DNA of 64,000 nucleotides from assembly GCF_900109755.1 (NCBI RefSeq), contig NZ_FOAR01000005.1:62001-126000 (forward strand), given 5' to 3'. A program made the translations under genes and the position numbers. A model generated the notes under the pieces. That model did no database searches and was not told where the DNA came from. It worked only from the letters and a program-made list of their open reading frames with translations. Positions 26,857-38,651 of this stretch are shown one piece after another. This DNA comes from Pseudomonas agarici (GTDB lineage Bacteria; Pseudomonadota; Gammaproteobacteria; Pseudomonadales; Pseudomonadaceae). How positions within the stretch are numbered: position 1 is the first letter of the stretch; each line of letters starts with the position of its first letter.

Positions 26857-27822
26857 ATGGAAACTCAACTTTCCACTTCTGGAAACCCATCGGTAAAACC
26901 CGGCCAGAGAGCGCCGTTGGCCCTCAGTGGGTTGGATTTCAAATTGCTCAAGGTATTCAAGGCCGTGGTCGAGGCGGGAGGCTTCAGTGCGGCCCAGAAT
27001 GAGCTGAATGTGGGGCTAGCGGCTATCAGCAAGCAGATTTCCGACTTGGAAATCCGGATCGGCATGCGCCTCTGCACGCGTGGTCGGGAAGGTTTCTGCC
27101 TTACCGAAGAGGGTAGCCTGGTGTATCAGGCATCCATTGAGTTATTTGCATCGGTGGACAAATTCAGGGACCGGCTTAGTTCGGCGCAGAATGAATTGGT
27201 CGGCGACCTTAGTATCGGCGTCGTAGATAACACTATTTCCGACCCTAATTCACCGTTAGTTGCTGCCTTGCGGATCATCAACGATGAATCACCGAAAGTA
27301 AGGTTTCGCCTGCATGCAGCGCAATTGGATGAGGTGGAACGCGGGGTAGTTGAAGGGCGATTTGTTGCCGGCATTGTGCCGGTGTATCAGAAAAGAGAAG
27401 AATTTGACTATTTTTCCCTCTATGAGGAACTGTCTGAGGCTTACTGTGGTGTCGGGCATTCGTTGTTCGATCTCGACGATTCTCTGATCGACCGGGATGT
27501 GCTGCGTAACCATGCGTTCGTCAATCATCGTTATGCGATTCACCGGGACAAGCTCGACTTTGTTGGCCACGACAGTTATTCGGCTTCCGCTTCCCAGGTC
27601 GAAGCGGTGGCGATGCTGATCCAGACCGGACGTTTTGTCGGCTTTCTGCCGCAGCACTATGCCGCTGCGCTGGTTGCTCAAGGACAGTTGCGGGCGTTGC
27701 GACCGGAGACCATCCGCTTCAACACCTCATTCAACCTGATCCTGCGCCACAATACGGTGCGTGGCCCCTTGATCAAGGCTTTCGCCCGGTCCCTGGGAGT
27801 GGATCTCAAGGCGCCGGTCTAG
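26857..27822 (+). CDS. LysR-family transcriptional regulator
   Basis: A 321-residue protein. The N-terminal helix-turn-helix is LDFKLLKVFKAVVEAGGFSA followed by LAAISKQISDLEIRIGMRL. The C-terminal half is a substrate-binding-like sensor domain (LSIGVVDNTISDPNSPLVAA to FVGFLPQHYAAALV). It is transcribed divergently from the argH-like gene, the usual layout for a LysR protein controlling the neighbouring operon. ATG 26857 with GAGG 12 bp upstream is preferred over a TTG at 26839. The inducer is presumably the operon's substrate. Confidence 0.88.
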   Translation: METQLSTSGNPSVKPGQRAPLALSGLDFKLLKVFKAVVEAGGFSAAQNELNVGLAAISKQISDLEIRIGMRLCTRGREGFCLTEEGSLVYQASIELFASVDKFRDRLSSAQNELVGDLSIGVVDNTISDPNSPLVAALRIINDESPKVRFRLHAAQLDEVERGVVEGRFVAGIVPVYQKREEFDYFSLYEELSEAYCGVGHSLFDLDDSLIDRDVLRNHAFVNHRYAIHRDKLDFVGHDSYSASASQVEAVAMLIQTGRFVGFLPQHYAAALVAQGQLRALRPETIRFNTSFNLILRHNTVRGPLIKAFARSLGVDLKAPV

Positions 27823-28527
27823 GCTGCACCATGGGCTGAACAGCAAGTGACCGGCGCTCTCGCGAACCTGTTTGCCGAGGATGCGCTCGTGGACTTCATT
27901 GTTGAACAGCAGCCCTTCAATGACACCGCGGTAGCCTGGGTCATCGGCCAGTGGCCCCTTGAATGCTACCAATACATCGCGCAATTTCATCAGGCCGTTC
28001 AACAGCGGCGGTGTAACGGCTCTCGCAGGCAAGAGCCCGGACGATAGTTGCACGTGCGACGTAGCACAGGCCGGTTTTCGTGGACGGTTTTTTTGGCACA
28101 TGGACGGTTCCTTGCCAACTGTGGCGGCATCAGATCAGAGAGGACGTGGGTGTCGCGACAGAACTGCAAGTGGCGTGCGTCCAGCAGCGCAAACTCACCT
28201 TTGAAGTTCGAACAAGTCCACGGATTTATTGTAAGTCAGCAAACCGTGCGAGGTTGGCTGGGTGGGGCTTTTAGTACCCGTTATATTTACGGGTTTATCC
28301 GTAGGATCTTTCTAGTTTTTTGCAGGAGTGTAGGGTTAAGCCAAATCGAAAAATGCGAAACTGCGTATTCGAGATAGGGAATGTGCCGTCGCGTCAGCAT
28401 GGCGAGTCGGTATCCAAAACATCAATTGTGGGAACAGTCCTTGATTAGCGTTACTGCTGTTGATATTCCGACCTAAAAACCTCGGGTAATATCTTGTTAC
28501 CATAGGCTTTTTAGCACTGGCGAACCC
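27823..28527. other. Intergenic region, possible gene remnant on the minus strand
   Basis: No intact gene is evident. On the minus strand, 27840-28100 gives an open frame whose part not antisense to the LysR gene (LLNGLMKLRDVLVAFKGPLADDPGYRGVIEGLLFNNE, split at will) looks protein-like. It has no recognised family, no ribosome-binding site, and runs into the LysR gene antisense. The right part (28200-28500) is AT-richer, with a weak hairpin ACCCGT...ACGGGT at 28276-28294. Confidence 0.3.
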
Positions 28528-29442
28528 TCAATCGTCAAACCCGGCCTGTTCATGAATTTCATCCATCTTCAGTTCCAATCGGTAGGCCACGGCAATGAAC
28601 AGCGCCTGACACAGGCACAGCGTGGCGCTCAGGGAACGGAAAGCGAAAGAGCTGCCCTCGTTGACCAGCAACACCGTATTGGCCCGCTTGGCCAGGGGTG
28701 ACAGGTTGCTGTCGGTAATGATCAGGGTGTTAGCCTGATGGTGCTGGGCAATGCGCAGGCAGTGCTGGGTTTCCTTGCCGTAGGGTGTGAAGCTGATGGC
28801 GATCACCAGGTCGTTGGCCCGCACGCTACGCATCTGCTCGCGATAGCTGCCGCCCAAGCCGGACACCAAGTGAATACGCTTGTTGGTGTGCTGTAGGTTA
28901 TAGACCAGGTAGTCGGCCACGGCGAACGAACGGCGCACGCCGACCACATAGATATTATCGGCGTTGACCACCAGGTCCACGGCCTTTTCGAAGGCGGCAT
29001 CGTCGAGTTCCAGGCCCAGTCGTTCGATCCCGCAGAGCGTCGCGTTGATACAATCGCGTGCCAGGTCTGCGCTACTGGCTTTCTGCGATTTGTTGGCGAT
29101 CATGCTACGAATGCGCTGCTGGTAGTTCTGTACCGGTGTGGTCTTGTGGGTATAGGCCTCGCGGAACAAGGCCTGCATTTCGCTGAAACCGCTGAAGCCG
29201 AAACGCTGGGAGAAGCGCACGATCGCTGACGGATGCACTTCGCATTCGCGGGCGATATCGCTGATCCGATCGACCATGATTCGATCGCTCTGCTGGCTCA
29301 TATAGCTGGCGATGCGCTTGAGCTGACGGGGCAGGTCTTCGTATTCCTCGGTGATAAGCTGCAACAGACGCTCGGCATTGATCGGGGCGCTGGGAAGGTC
29401 GTCGACAGGCGAGGTCGAAGCCGGCTGATCGGTACGGGACAT
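28528..29442 (-). CDS. iolR: RpiR/MurR-family regulator of inositol catabolism
   Basis: A 304-residue protein with an N-terminal RpiR helix-turn-helix (about residues 30-105: SDIARECEVHPSAIVRFSQR, GFSGFSEMQALFREAY) and a C-terminal SIS sugar-phosphate-binding domain (NIYVVGVRRSFAVADYLV; LVIAISFTPYGKET). AAGGA stands before ATG 29442. It is divergent from iolC; in Sinorhizobium an RpiR-type IolR represses iol genes and is relieved by an inositol-derived phosphate. A matching GGAA-N6-TTCC site lies in the shared promoter region. Naming is inferred from position and that motif. Confidence 0.85.
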   Translation of the reverse strand: MSRTDQPASTSPVDDLPSAPINAERLLQLITEEYEDLPRQLKRIASYMSQQSDRIMVDRISDIARECEVHPSAIVRFSQRFGFSGFSEMQALFREAYTHKTTPVQNYQQRIRSMIANKSQKASSADLARDCINATLCGIERLGLELDDAAFEKAVDLVVNADNIYVVGVRRSFAVADYLVYNLQHTNKRIHLVSGLGGSYREQMRSVRANDLVIAISFTPYGKETQHCLRIAQHHQANTLIITDSNLSPLAKRANTVLLVNEGSSFAFRSLSATLCLCQALFIAVAYRLELKMDEIHEQAGFDD

Positions 29443-29752
29443 AGTGAATCCTTCTGGTTTGTTCTTTTAGGGCGCGGGCACTTGTCCGGTCGGCCCCTGA
29501 CAATAGGTTGGCCTGCGCAGTCTACAGGGTAGGCGCCAAAAATAGCGTCGCCATGGGAGCCGCCGGCGGAGCTGAATCGATGCACCTCGCTCGCCGCGAT
29601 TTTGTGAAAGTTTATTGGAAAAAATATTCCACGTAAAAATATATAGAAAAAATATTGATTGGCTCCACCAGACGTTTTAGTCTGCATTCAGCAAGCACCT
29701 GCCTCGTCGCTCGGGCGAGCGGCGTCGACTGATAAAAATAACAGGAGCCAGC
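29443..29752. other. iolR-iolC divergent promoter region
   Basis: This 310-bp gene-free space must carry promoters for both iolR and iolC. Its right half (29600-29680) is markedly AT-rich. The IolR-type palindrome lies within it, and CAGGAG for iolC lies at its right edge. Confidence 0.6.
29617..29630. promoter_or_regulatory. Candidate IolR operator (GGAA-N6-TTCC)
   Basis: The sequence GGAAAAAATATTCC fits the motif 5'-GGAA-N6-TTCC-3' reported for RpiR-type IolR in Sinorhizobium meliloti (recalled, not searched). It sits in the AT-rich core of the iolR-iolC intergenic region, about 120 bp before the iolC start. Confidence 0.6.
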
Positions 29753-31690
29753 ATGGGTCAAACTCGTTTTGCCAATGGGCGTCAATTTGATCTGATCTGC
29801 CTTGGACGTCTGGGCGTCGACCTTTATGCACAGCAGGTCGGCGCACGTTTGGAGGACGTCGGCAGCTTCGCCAAGTACCTGGGTGGCTCCTCGGCCAACA
29901 TTGCCTTCGGCACCGCCCGACTGGGACTCAAGTCAGCTATGGTGAGTCGGGTCGGCGACGATCATATGGGGCGCTTCCTGCTGGAGTCTCTGGTCCGTGA
30001 AGGCTGCGATGTCAGCGGCGTCACCATCGACCCGCAACGCTTGACCGCCATGGTCCTGCTCGGTCTCAAAGACCGCGAAACTTTCCCCTTGGTGTTCTAC
30101 CGGGAAAATTGCGCCGATATGGCGTTGTGCGCCGAAGACATTTCAGAAAACTTTATCGCTTCCAGCCAATCCCTGCTGATCACCGGCACGCACTTCTCCA
30201 CCGAAGGGGTCTACAAAGCCAGCATCCAGGCCCTGGACTTTGCCGAGAAACATCAGGTCAAGCGCGTGCTCGACATCGACTATCGCCCGGTGCTCTGGGG
30301 CCTGGCCGGGAAGGCCGATGGGGAAACCCGCTTTGTCGCCGACCAGCAGGTCAGCACCCATGTGCAGGCAATCCTGGCGCGCTTCGACCTGATCGTCGGT
30401 ACCGAAGAGGAGTTCCTCATCGCCGGTGGTTCGGACCAATTGTTGCCAGCCCTGCGCCGGGTGCGCGAACTGACCGCCGCAACCTTAGTGGTCAAGCTTG
30501 GCCCGCAGGGTTGTACGGTGATTCACGGGGCGATTCCGGCACGCCTGGAAGAGGGTGCGATCTATCCGGGTGTTCAGGTTCAAGTGCTGAATGTGCTGGG
30601 GGCTGGCGATGCTTTCATGGCCGGGTTTCTCAGTGGTTGGTTGGGTGGTGCCGATGACGAACAGTGCTGTCGCCTGGCCAACGCCTGCGGCGGCCTGGTG
30701 GTTTCCCGGCATGCCTGCGCCCCGGCGATGCCGACCCGCGCCGAGCTGGACTATCTGTTCAGTAGTCCGGTGCCGATTAGCCGTCCTGATCAGGACGCAG
30801 TGTTGCAACGCCTGCATCAGGTCAGCGTGCCGCGCAAAGCCTGGAAGCAGTTGTTTATCTTTGCTTTCGATCATCGCGGGCAATTGGTGGAACTGGCGCG
30901 CCAGGGTGGGCGCGACCCAGCCTGCATCTGCCACCTCAAACAACTGTTCATCAAGGCTGTGGAGCGGGTCGAGGTCGATCTGCACCGCCAGGGCATAGCG
31001 GCGGATATCGGTCTGCTCGCCGACCAGCGTTTTGGCCAGGACGCCCTGAATGCGGCGACTGGTCGTGGCTGGTGGGTTGCACGTCCGGTGGAAGTCCAGG
31101 GTTCGCGGCCACTGGCGTTCGAGCACGGACGCTCGGTGGGCAGCAACCTGATCAATTGGCCCCAAGAGCAGATCATCAAGTGCCTGGTGCACTACCACCC
31201 CGATGACGAGCCGCTGCTGCGACTGGAGCAGGAAGCACAGGTCCTCGGGTTGTACCAGGCGTCCCAGGTCAGTGGGCATGAGTTGCTGCTGGAGATCATT
31301 GTGCCCAAGGATCATCCTTCGCCCCATCCCGATGCGCTCTATCGCGCAATCAAACGCCTGTACAACCTGAGTATCTTCCCGGCCTGGTGGAAGATCGAGG
31401 CACAGAGCGCGCAGGACTGGCAGCGCCTCGACGCACTGATCCAGGAGCGCGACCCGTACTGCCGTGGCGTGGTCCTACTGGGTCTCAATGCGCCGGTCGA
31501 CGCGCTGGCCGAAGGCTTTCGCCAGGCCGGGCGCAGCAGTATCTGTCGCGGTTTTGCGGTGGGGCGCACGATTCACTATGAACCCAGCCGGGCCTGGCTG
31601 GCGGGGGAACTCGACGATGAAGGGCTGATTCGCGCGGTACAGGCGATTTTCATGCAGTTGATCGATGCCTGGTGCGAAACCAGGGCCTGA
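29753..31690 (+). CDS. iolC: 5-dehydro-2-deoxygluconokinase IolC fused to a DUF2090 domain
   Basis: A 645-residue two-domain protein. Residues 1-330 are a PfkB-type kinase: ICLGRLGVDLYAQQVG, YLGGSSANIAFGTARLG and the catalytic NVLGAGDAFMAGFLSG. Residues 345-640 form a DUF2090 aldolase-like domain (LFIFAFDHRGQLVEL to GFAVGRTIHYEPSRAWL). The kinase phosphorylates 5-dehydro-2-deoxygluconate; the C-terminal domain may perform the aldolase (IolJ) step, as is typical of this long proteobacterial form. First gene of the iol operon, with CAGGAG at the start. Confidence 0.93.
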   Translation: MGQTRFANGRQFDLICLGRLGVDLYAQQVGARLEDVGSFAKYLGGSSANIAFGTARLGLKSAMVSRVGDDHMGRFLLESLVREGCDVSGVTIDPQRLTAMVLLGLKDRETFPLVFYRENCADMALCAEDISENFIASSQSLLITGTHFSTEGVYKASIQALDFAEKHQVKRVLDIDYRPVLWGLAGKADGETRFVADQQVSTHVQAILARFDLIVGTEEEFLIAGGSDQLLPALRRVRELTAATLVVKLGPQGCTVIHGAIPARLEEGAIYPGVQVQVLNVLGAGDAFMAGFLSGWLGGADDEQCCRLANACGGLVVSRHACAPAMPTRAELDYLFSSPVPISRPDQDAVLQRLHQVSVPRKAWKQLFIFAFDHRGQLVELARQGGRDPACICHLKQLFIKAVERVEVDLHRQGIAADIGLLADQRFGQDALNAATGRGWWVARPVEVQGSRPLAFEHGRSVGSNLINWPQEQIIKCLVHYHPDDEPLLRLEQEAQVLGLYQASQVSGHELLLEIIVPKDHPSPHPDALYRAIKRLYNLSIFPAWWKIEAQSAQDWQRLDALIQERDPYCRGVVLLGLNAPVDALAEGFRQAGRSSICRGFAVGRTIHYEPSRAWLAGELDDEGLIRAVQAIFMQLIDAWCETRA

Positions 31691-31720
31691 GGTTTTGAAC
31701 AACCAGAAAAGGTGCAGTCC

Positions 31721-32614
31721 ATGCCCGCTATCCGTATTGGCATCAACCCGATTTCATGGAGCAATGACGACCTGCCTTCCCTCGGCGGCGAAACGCCCCT
31801 CAGCACTGCCTTGAGCGAAGGCCAGGCCATCGGCTACGAAGGCTTCGAACTCAACGGCAAGTTTCCCAAAGACGCCAAAGGCGTTGGCGATGTCTTGCGT
31901 CCCTACGGCCTGGCATTGGTCTCGGGCTGGTACTCTGGCCGTCTGGCGCATCGTGGCGCCGCCGAGGAAATCGATGCCATCGCCAGCCATGTCGAGTTGC
32001 TGGCATACAACGGCGCCAAGGTGCTGGTCTACGGTGAAGTCGCCGACTCTATCCAGGGCCAGCGCATCCGCCTGGTCGAGCGACCACGCTTGCACGGCGA
32101 ACAGGCCTGGCAGGTCTATGCCGACAAACTCACCGAGCTGGCACGGTTCACTCTATCGCGAGGCATACGCCTGGCTTACCACCATCATATGGGCGCCTAT
32201 GTCGAATCGCCGACGGACATCGACACCCTGATGCGCCTGACGGGGCCGGAAGTCGGTCTGCTGTTCGATTCCGGGCACTGTTACATGGGCGGCGGCGAGC
32301 CGCTGGAGGTTTTGCGCAAGCATATTCAACGAGTCTGCCATGTGCATTTCAAGGATGTGCGTCAACCCGTGGTGCAACTGGCACGCAACAACCTCTGGAG
32401 CTTCCCGGAGTGCATCATCAACGGTACCTTCACGGTACCGGGCGATGGCGATATCGATTTTGCCGCATTGCTCGATGTGTTGTTGGCCGCGGATTACCGG
32501 GGCTGGCTGGTGGTCGAAGCGGAACAGGACCCGGCCGTGGCTCCGAGTTACGCCTATGCGAAAAAAGGCTATGACACCCTGCGGGCACTGTTGAACGAGA
32601 GGAGCGTGCCATGA
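31721..32614 (+). CDS. iolE: myo-Inosose-2 dehydratase IolE
   Basis: A 297-residue TIM-barrel protein beginning MPAIRIGINPISWSNDDLP, as in IolE. Metal-binding and active-site segments visible include AYHHHMGAYVESPTDID, LLFDSGHCYMGGG and HVHFKDVRQPVV. It dehydrates 2-keto-myo-inositol to a trione. ATG 31721 is preferred since AAAGGTG lies about 8 bp upstream; a GTG at 31712 falls within that signal. It is followed by iolB with a 4-bp overlap. Confidence 0.93.
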   Translation: MPAIRIGINPISWSNDDLPSLGGETPLSTALSEGQAIGYEGFELNGKFPKDAKGVGDVLRPYGLALVSGWYSGRLAHRGAAEEIDAIASHVELLAYNGAKVLVYGEVADSIQGQRIRLVERPRLHGEQAWQVYADKLTELARFTLSRGIRLAYHHHMGAYVESPTDIDTLMRLTGPEVGLLFDSGHCYMGGGEPLEVLRKHIQRVCHVHFKDVRQPVVQLARNNLWSFPECIINGTFTVPGDGDIDFAALLDVLLAADYRGWLVVEAEQDPAVAPSYAYAKKGYDTLRALLNERSVP

Positions 32615-33423
32615 ACCTGCTGGTCAAGAGTTTTCCCCGTGGCCAGCAGATGGTCGCATTGCCTGCCGGAACCCTGGAGTACGTGGGATTTGCGGCCTAC
32701 CGCCTGCCCCCTGGGGAGAGCCTGTCGGTCGATGCCGATGACCGTGAACGGTGCGTGGTGGTGCTGTCCGGGCAGGTCGATATCAAGGGCGAGACGCCGG
32801 GGCAGGGGGGCTTTCACTGGGGCAATATCGGCGAGCGGCACTCGGTCTTCGAGGACCAGTCGCCCTATGCCGCGTACCTGCCGCCTCATAGTCAGGCCCG
32901 GATCAGTGCCCTGAGCAACGATGTGCAGATTGCCGTCTGCGCGGCACCGGGCTGCGCGTCCGCGCGGCTGCCAGCACGGTTGATCCGGCCCGAACAGATG
33001 AAGCGCTCCGTGCGCGGCAAAGGTGCCAACACTCGTTATGTCTGCGATATTCTGCCGGACAGCGAGCCGGCGCATTCGCTACTAGTGGTCGAGGTACGCA
33101 CGCCGTCAGGGCATTCCTCCAGCTATCCACCGCACAAGCATGACACCGATGACCTGCCGCACCAGAGTTTCCTGGAAGAAACCTACTACCACCAGGTCAA
33201 TCCGCCCCAAGGCTTTGTCTTCCAGCGGGTCTACACCGACGACCGCAGCCTCGACCAGGCCATGGCTGTGGAGAACAGCGACCTGGTGGTGGTGCCCAAG
33301 GGTTATCACCCGGTCAGCGTGCCCTACGGCTACGAGTCCTATTACCTGAACGTAATGGCCGGGCCCAAACGCATCTGGCAGTTCCACAACGACCCTCAAC
33401 ACGCCTGGCTGATGGACCTCTGA
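32611..33423 (+). CDS. iolB: 5-deoxy-glucuronate isomerase IolB
   Basis: A 270-residue bicupin. The C-terminal cupin holds the metal ligands in PPHKHDTDDLPHQSFLEETYYH and a final histidine in VPKGYHPVSVPYGYESYYL. It isomerises 5-deoxy-glucuronate to 5-dehydro-2-deoxygluconate, the substrate of IolC. The ATG overlaps the iolE stop (ATGA). Confidence 0.93.
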   Translation: MNLLVKSFPRGQQMVALPAGTLEYVGFAAYRLPPGESLSVDADDRERCVVVLSGQVDIKGETPGQGGFHWGNIGERHSVFEDQSPYAAYLPPHSQARISALSNDVQIAVCAAPGCASARLPARLIRPEQMKRSVRGKGANTRYVCDILPDSEPAHSLLVVEVRTPSGHSSSYPPHKHDTDDLPHQSFLEETYYHQVNPPQGFVFQRVYTDDRSLDQAMAVENSDLVVVPKGYHPVSVPYGYESYYLNVMAGPKRIWQFHNDPQHAWLMDL

Positions 33424-33458
33424 CGAATTCCAGCCCCTGTTCACGGAGAACAACGATA

Positions 33459-34279
33459 ATGCGCCAGCCCCTGCGTTTCGCCCTCAATCGTATGGTTGCC
33501 CCACGCTTAGCCCTGGCGGACTTCATCGCCCTGGCAGTCAGCCTCAAGGCAGATGCCATCGAGATTCGCAACGACATCGAGGGTATCGAGATCGAGGACG
33601 GCAGCTCGCCCGAGGACATTCGCCGCTTGTGTGCCGGCGAAGGACTTCGGGTGTTGTCCATCAATGCGCTGTACCCCTTCGATGTGTGGAACGATGAGCG
33701 CCGTGCCCACGCTATCCGGTTGGCGACCTATGCTCGCGACTGCGGGGCCGAGGCGCTGGTCATGTGTCCGTTGAACGATCGTACCGACCCGCGTAACGCC
33801 GCCGAACGCGCCGCGGGCTTGCGCACCGCATTGAATGAACTGGCGCCGATCCTGCGCGAATACGCCATCCTCGGTCTTATCGAACCATTGGGTTTCGAGG
33901 AGTGTTCGCTGCGGCGCAAACGCCAGGCGGTCGATGCCATTGAGGCCATTGGCGGGCTGGATGTGTTCCGCCTGGTACACGACACCTTTCATCACCATCT
34001 GGCGGGTGAAGAGGAGTTTTTCCCCGAACTGACCGGCCTGGTGCATATCTCCGGCGTGGAAGATACCGAGGCCCCGCTGGCGAGCATTCGCGATGGTCAT
34101 CGGGTACTGGTGGGTGAGGCGGATATTCTCGGTAACGCGGCACAGATCCGCCACTTGCTCGCCACTGGCTACAGAGGGCATCTGTCCTTCGAGCCATTTG
34201 CCGAGAGCGTCCACGGCCTGACGGATATCCGCCAGGCCGTGGGGGCAAGCATGGATCACCTGACCCGCACGGTGGCGGC

Positions 34280-34283
<4 letters not shown>
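33459..34283 (+). CDS. iolI: TIM-barrel isomerase, IolI-like
   Basis: A 274-residue xylose-isomerase-like TIM barrel. It shares with IolI the N-terminal [30 protein letters not shown], the glutamate in [25 protein letters not shown] and [14 protein letters not shown]. IolI interconverts 2-keto-myo-inositol and 1-keto-D-chiro-inositol, letting D-chiro-inositol enter the pathway. Its stop overlaps the iolD start by 4 bp. The family is clear; the exact stereoisomer handled is inferred. Confidence 0.85.
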
Positions 34284-37271
<2,988 letters not shown>

Positions 37272-37660
37272 TCCGGGTGGCTGGCACCGAGCTGCCTTGC
37301 ATCGTGCAGGCGATGAGCCTCGACAGGCCAGGGAGCAATGTGCAGGTCATGGCCCAACTGAGCAGCCCGGTGTCTGCGCTGATTGATACGTCGCTGCAAG
37401 ATCATCGGGCCGCTAGCGCATTGGGGCGGGCGTGGGGAACTCAGTATAAAATTCACCAGGGCTGTCGGCGCATGCAAAGTTGGTCAATAAATAAGCGGAT
37501 TCTCGCAAATCGGACGATACTCCCGCAGTTTTGTTGGCTATGTCACAAAATTCGAATGGTCAAATTGACAAGCTGGTTACTTCCTGGAGTAAACTACCGA
37601 GCTTCAAGGCGCTGATAAAGCTTCAATAACTGTCGAGTGCCTTGGAAGTTAAATAGAGTG

Positions 37661-37698
37661 TCCACAGCTTTTCACAAGCTTTCACAATTTCACTGATG
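37661..37698 (+). repeat. Direct repeat copy 1 upstream of the T3SS cluster
   Basis: The core TCCACAGCTTTTCACAAGCT continues TTCACAATTTCACTGATG. It matches copy 2 at 38124-38168 except for two core positions and a short insertion in copy 2. The core resembles the rhizobial tts box as recalled (CAGCTTTTCGAAAGCT). Confidence 0.5.
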
Positions 37699-38123
37699 TG
37701 ATTTCAGTATCACTGTTTTCATGCGATATATCGGCAAGCCATTGTTGGAGTTTAGCCTTGGTGTATGCATCAGCCCGATATCTTGCATGATGCCGATGCC
37801 TGTAGCGCCACAGGGTGAAATCACTCTCGAAGGCATTGCCTGAGCTGCCATCCTGCAGCCAGACCCCGTAGTACCGAGGCCCTAATACTGGCACCCATGC
37901 CACCGTCGGCTACTGGCCTGGGCCGCTCGCCCGTTCAGATCGTTGGTGGCAATCGCTTTTCGCCCCTGTCTTCGACGCCACCACACGCCGCCTGGCGGTT
38001 GACTCCCGTTGTAGCGGATCGACTGTCGATGAAGCCATTATTTCGATAATTAGTATCCTCCCCAGTTCTATATTCAGAAGCGCACTTCGGTTAACCACTA
38101 GTTATCGGATGAGCATTGGTTCT

Positions 38124-38168
38124 CCACAAGTTTTCACAAGCTTTCACAGCTTCTTTCAATTTCATCTG
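38124..38168 (+). repeat. Direct repeat copy 2 upstream of the T3SS cluster
   Basis: The core TCCACAAGTTTTCACAAGCT continues TTCACAGCTTCTTTCAATTT and CATCTGA, parallel to copy 1. It stands about 185 bp before the first small gene of the cluster, a position where an activator site or promoter element could act. Confidence 0.5.
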
Positions 38169-38309
38169 AGTACTATGCAACGCATGCAGACCAACGGGGT
38201 CAGGTTCAGGAGAAGGTTATCCTCGTTCGTGATTACCAGTAGTTTGCATAGCTTTCAGTTTGCAATAGTGCAACTGAAGGAACTTCTGACCGAGACTAGG
38301 AGATACAAA

Positions 38310-38471
38310 ATGAGCGACGTCCCACCAGTAAGCTCCGGCAACGCAGACGCAGCCATCGCCAAGATGCAAGCAACTTTCGATATGGCAATCGAGAAGTCTG
38401 CAAAAATCACTGAATTGTCCACTGCCAAAAAAGCAGAGCTCGACGCTACCAAACAGCGTCCGTCCAACTGA
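38310..38471 (+). CDS. Small helical protein at the head of the T3SS cluster
   Basis: A 53-residue protein (MSDVPPVSSGNADAAIAKMQ...) with a strong AGGAGA 7 bp before ATG 38310. After a short Pro/Ser-rich start it is predicted to be one amphipathic helix rich in Ala and Lys, with no cysteine or signal peptide. Its size, helix content and place suggest a secreted structural subunit or a small chaperone, but no family was recognised. It is separated from sctD by 180 bp, so may be expressed more strongly on its own. Confidence 0.6.
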   Translation: MSDVPPVSSGNADAAIAKMQATFDMAIEKSAKITELSTAKKAELDATKQRPSN

Positions 38472-38651
38472 GTTGGCTCGCGAGCGGCGCCTGGCGCCGC
38501 TCGCCTGTTCAGACTGATTGTCGCAATGGCACTTAACTTACACCTTATCTCATGTGAATGGTCTGCGGTGCCGGCTCAAGGCCTGCCGAAGACGGTTCAC
38601 CGTTCCTGATCGGTGCATTTGCTACATGGCCCGCTGCGGTTAGCGGAGTAG

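Larger units (their letters stand above)
37272..38309. other. Long intergenic region before the type III secretion cluster
   Basis: A 1-kb region with no confident gene. Minus-strand frames at 37682-37903 and 37910-38098 lack ribosome-binding sites and known domains; they may be decayed remnants. Two copies of a sequence around TTTTCACAAGCTTTCACA flank a 430-bp segment (37661-37698 and 38124-38168). The stretch after the second copy leads into the first type III gene and must contain its promoter. Local AT content is higher than in the flanking operons, consistent with a border of acquired DNA. Confidence 0.45.

Noticed and set aside
30485..31327. 280-residue minus-strand frame opposite iolC
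   Set aside because: Shadow of the real iolC; no domain recognised.
37910..38098. Possible transposase remnant on the minus strand before the T3SS cluster
   Set aside because: Short frames vaguely resemble insertion-sequence tails, but no motif is convincing, so it is described only as intergenic.
37640..38309. HrpL-type hrp box upstream of the T3SS genes
   Set aside because: CCAC-containing candidates were checked for GGAAC at 15-16 bp spacing; none fits.
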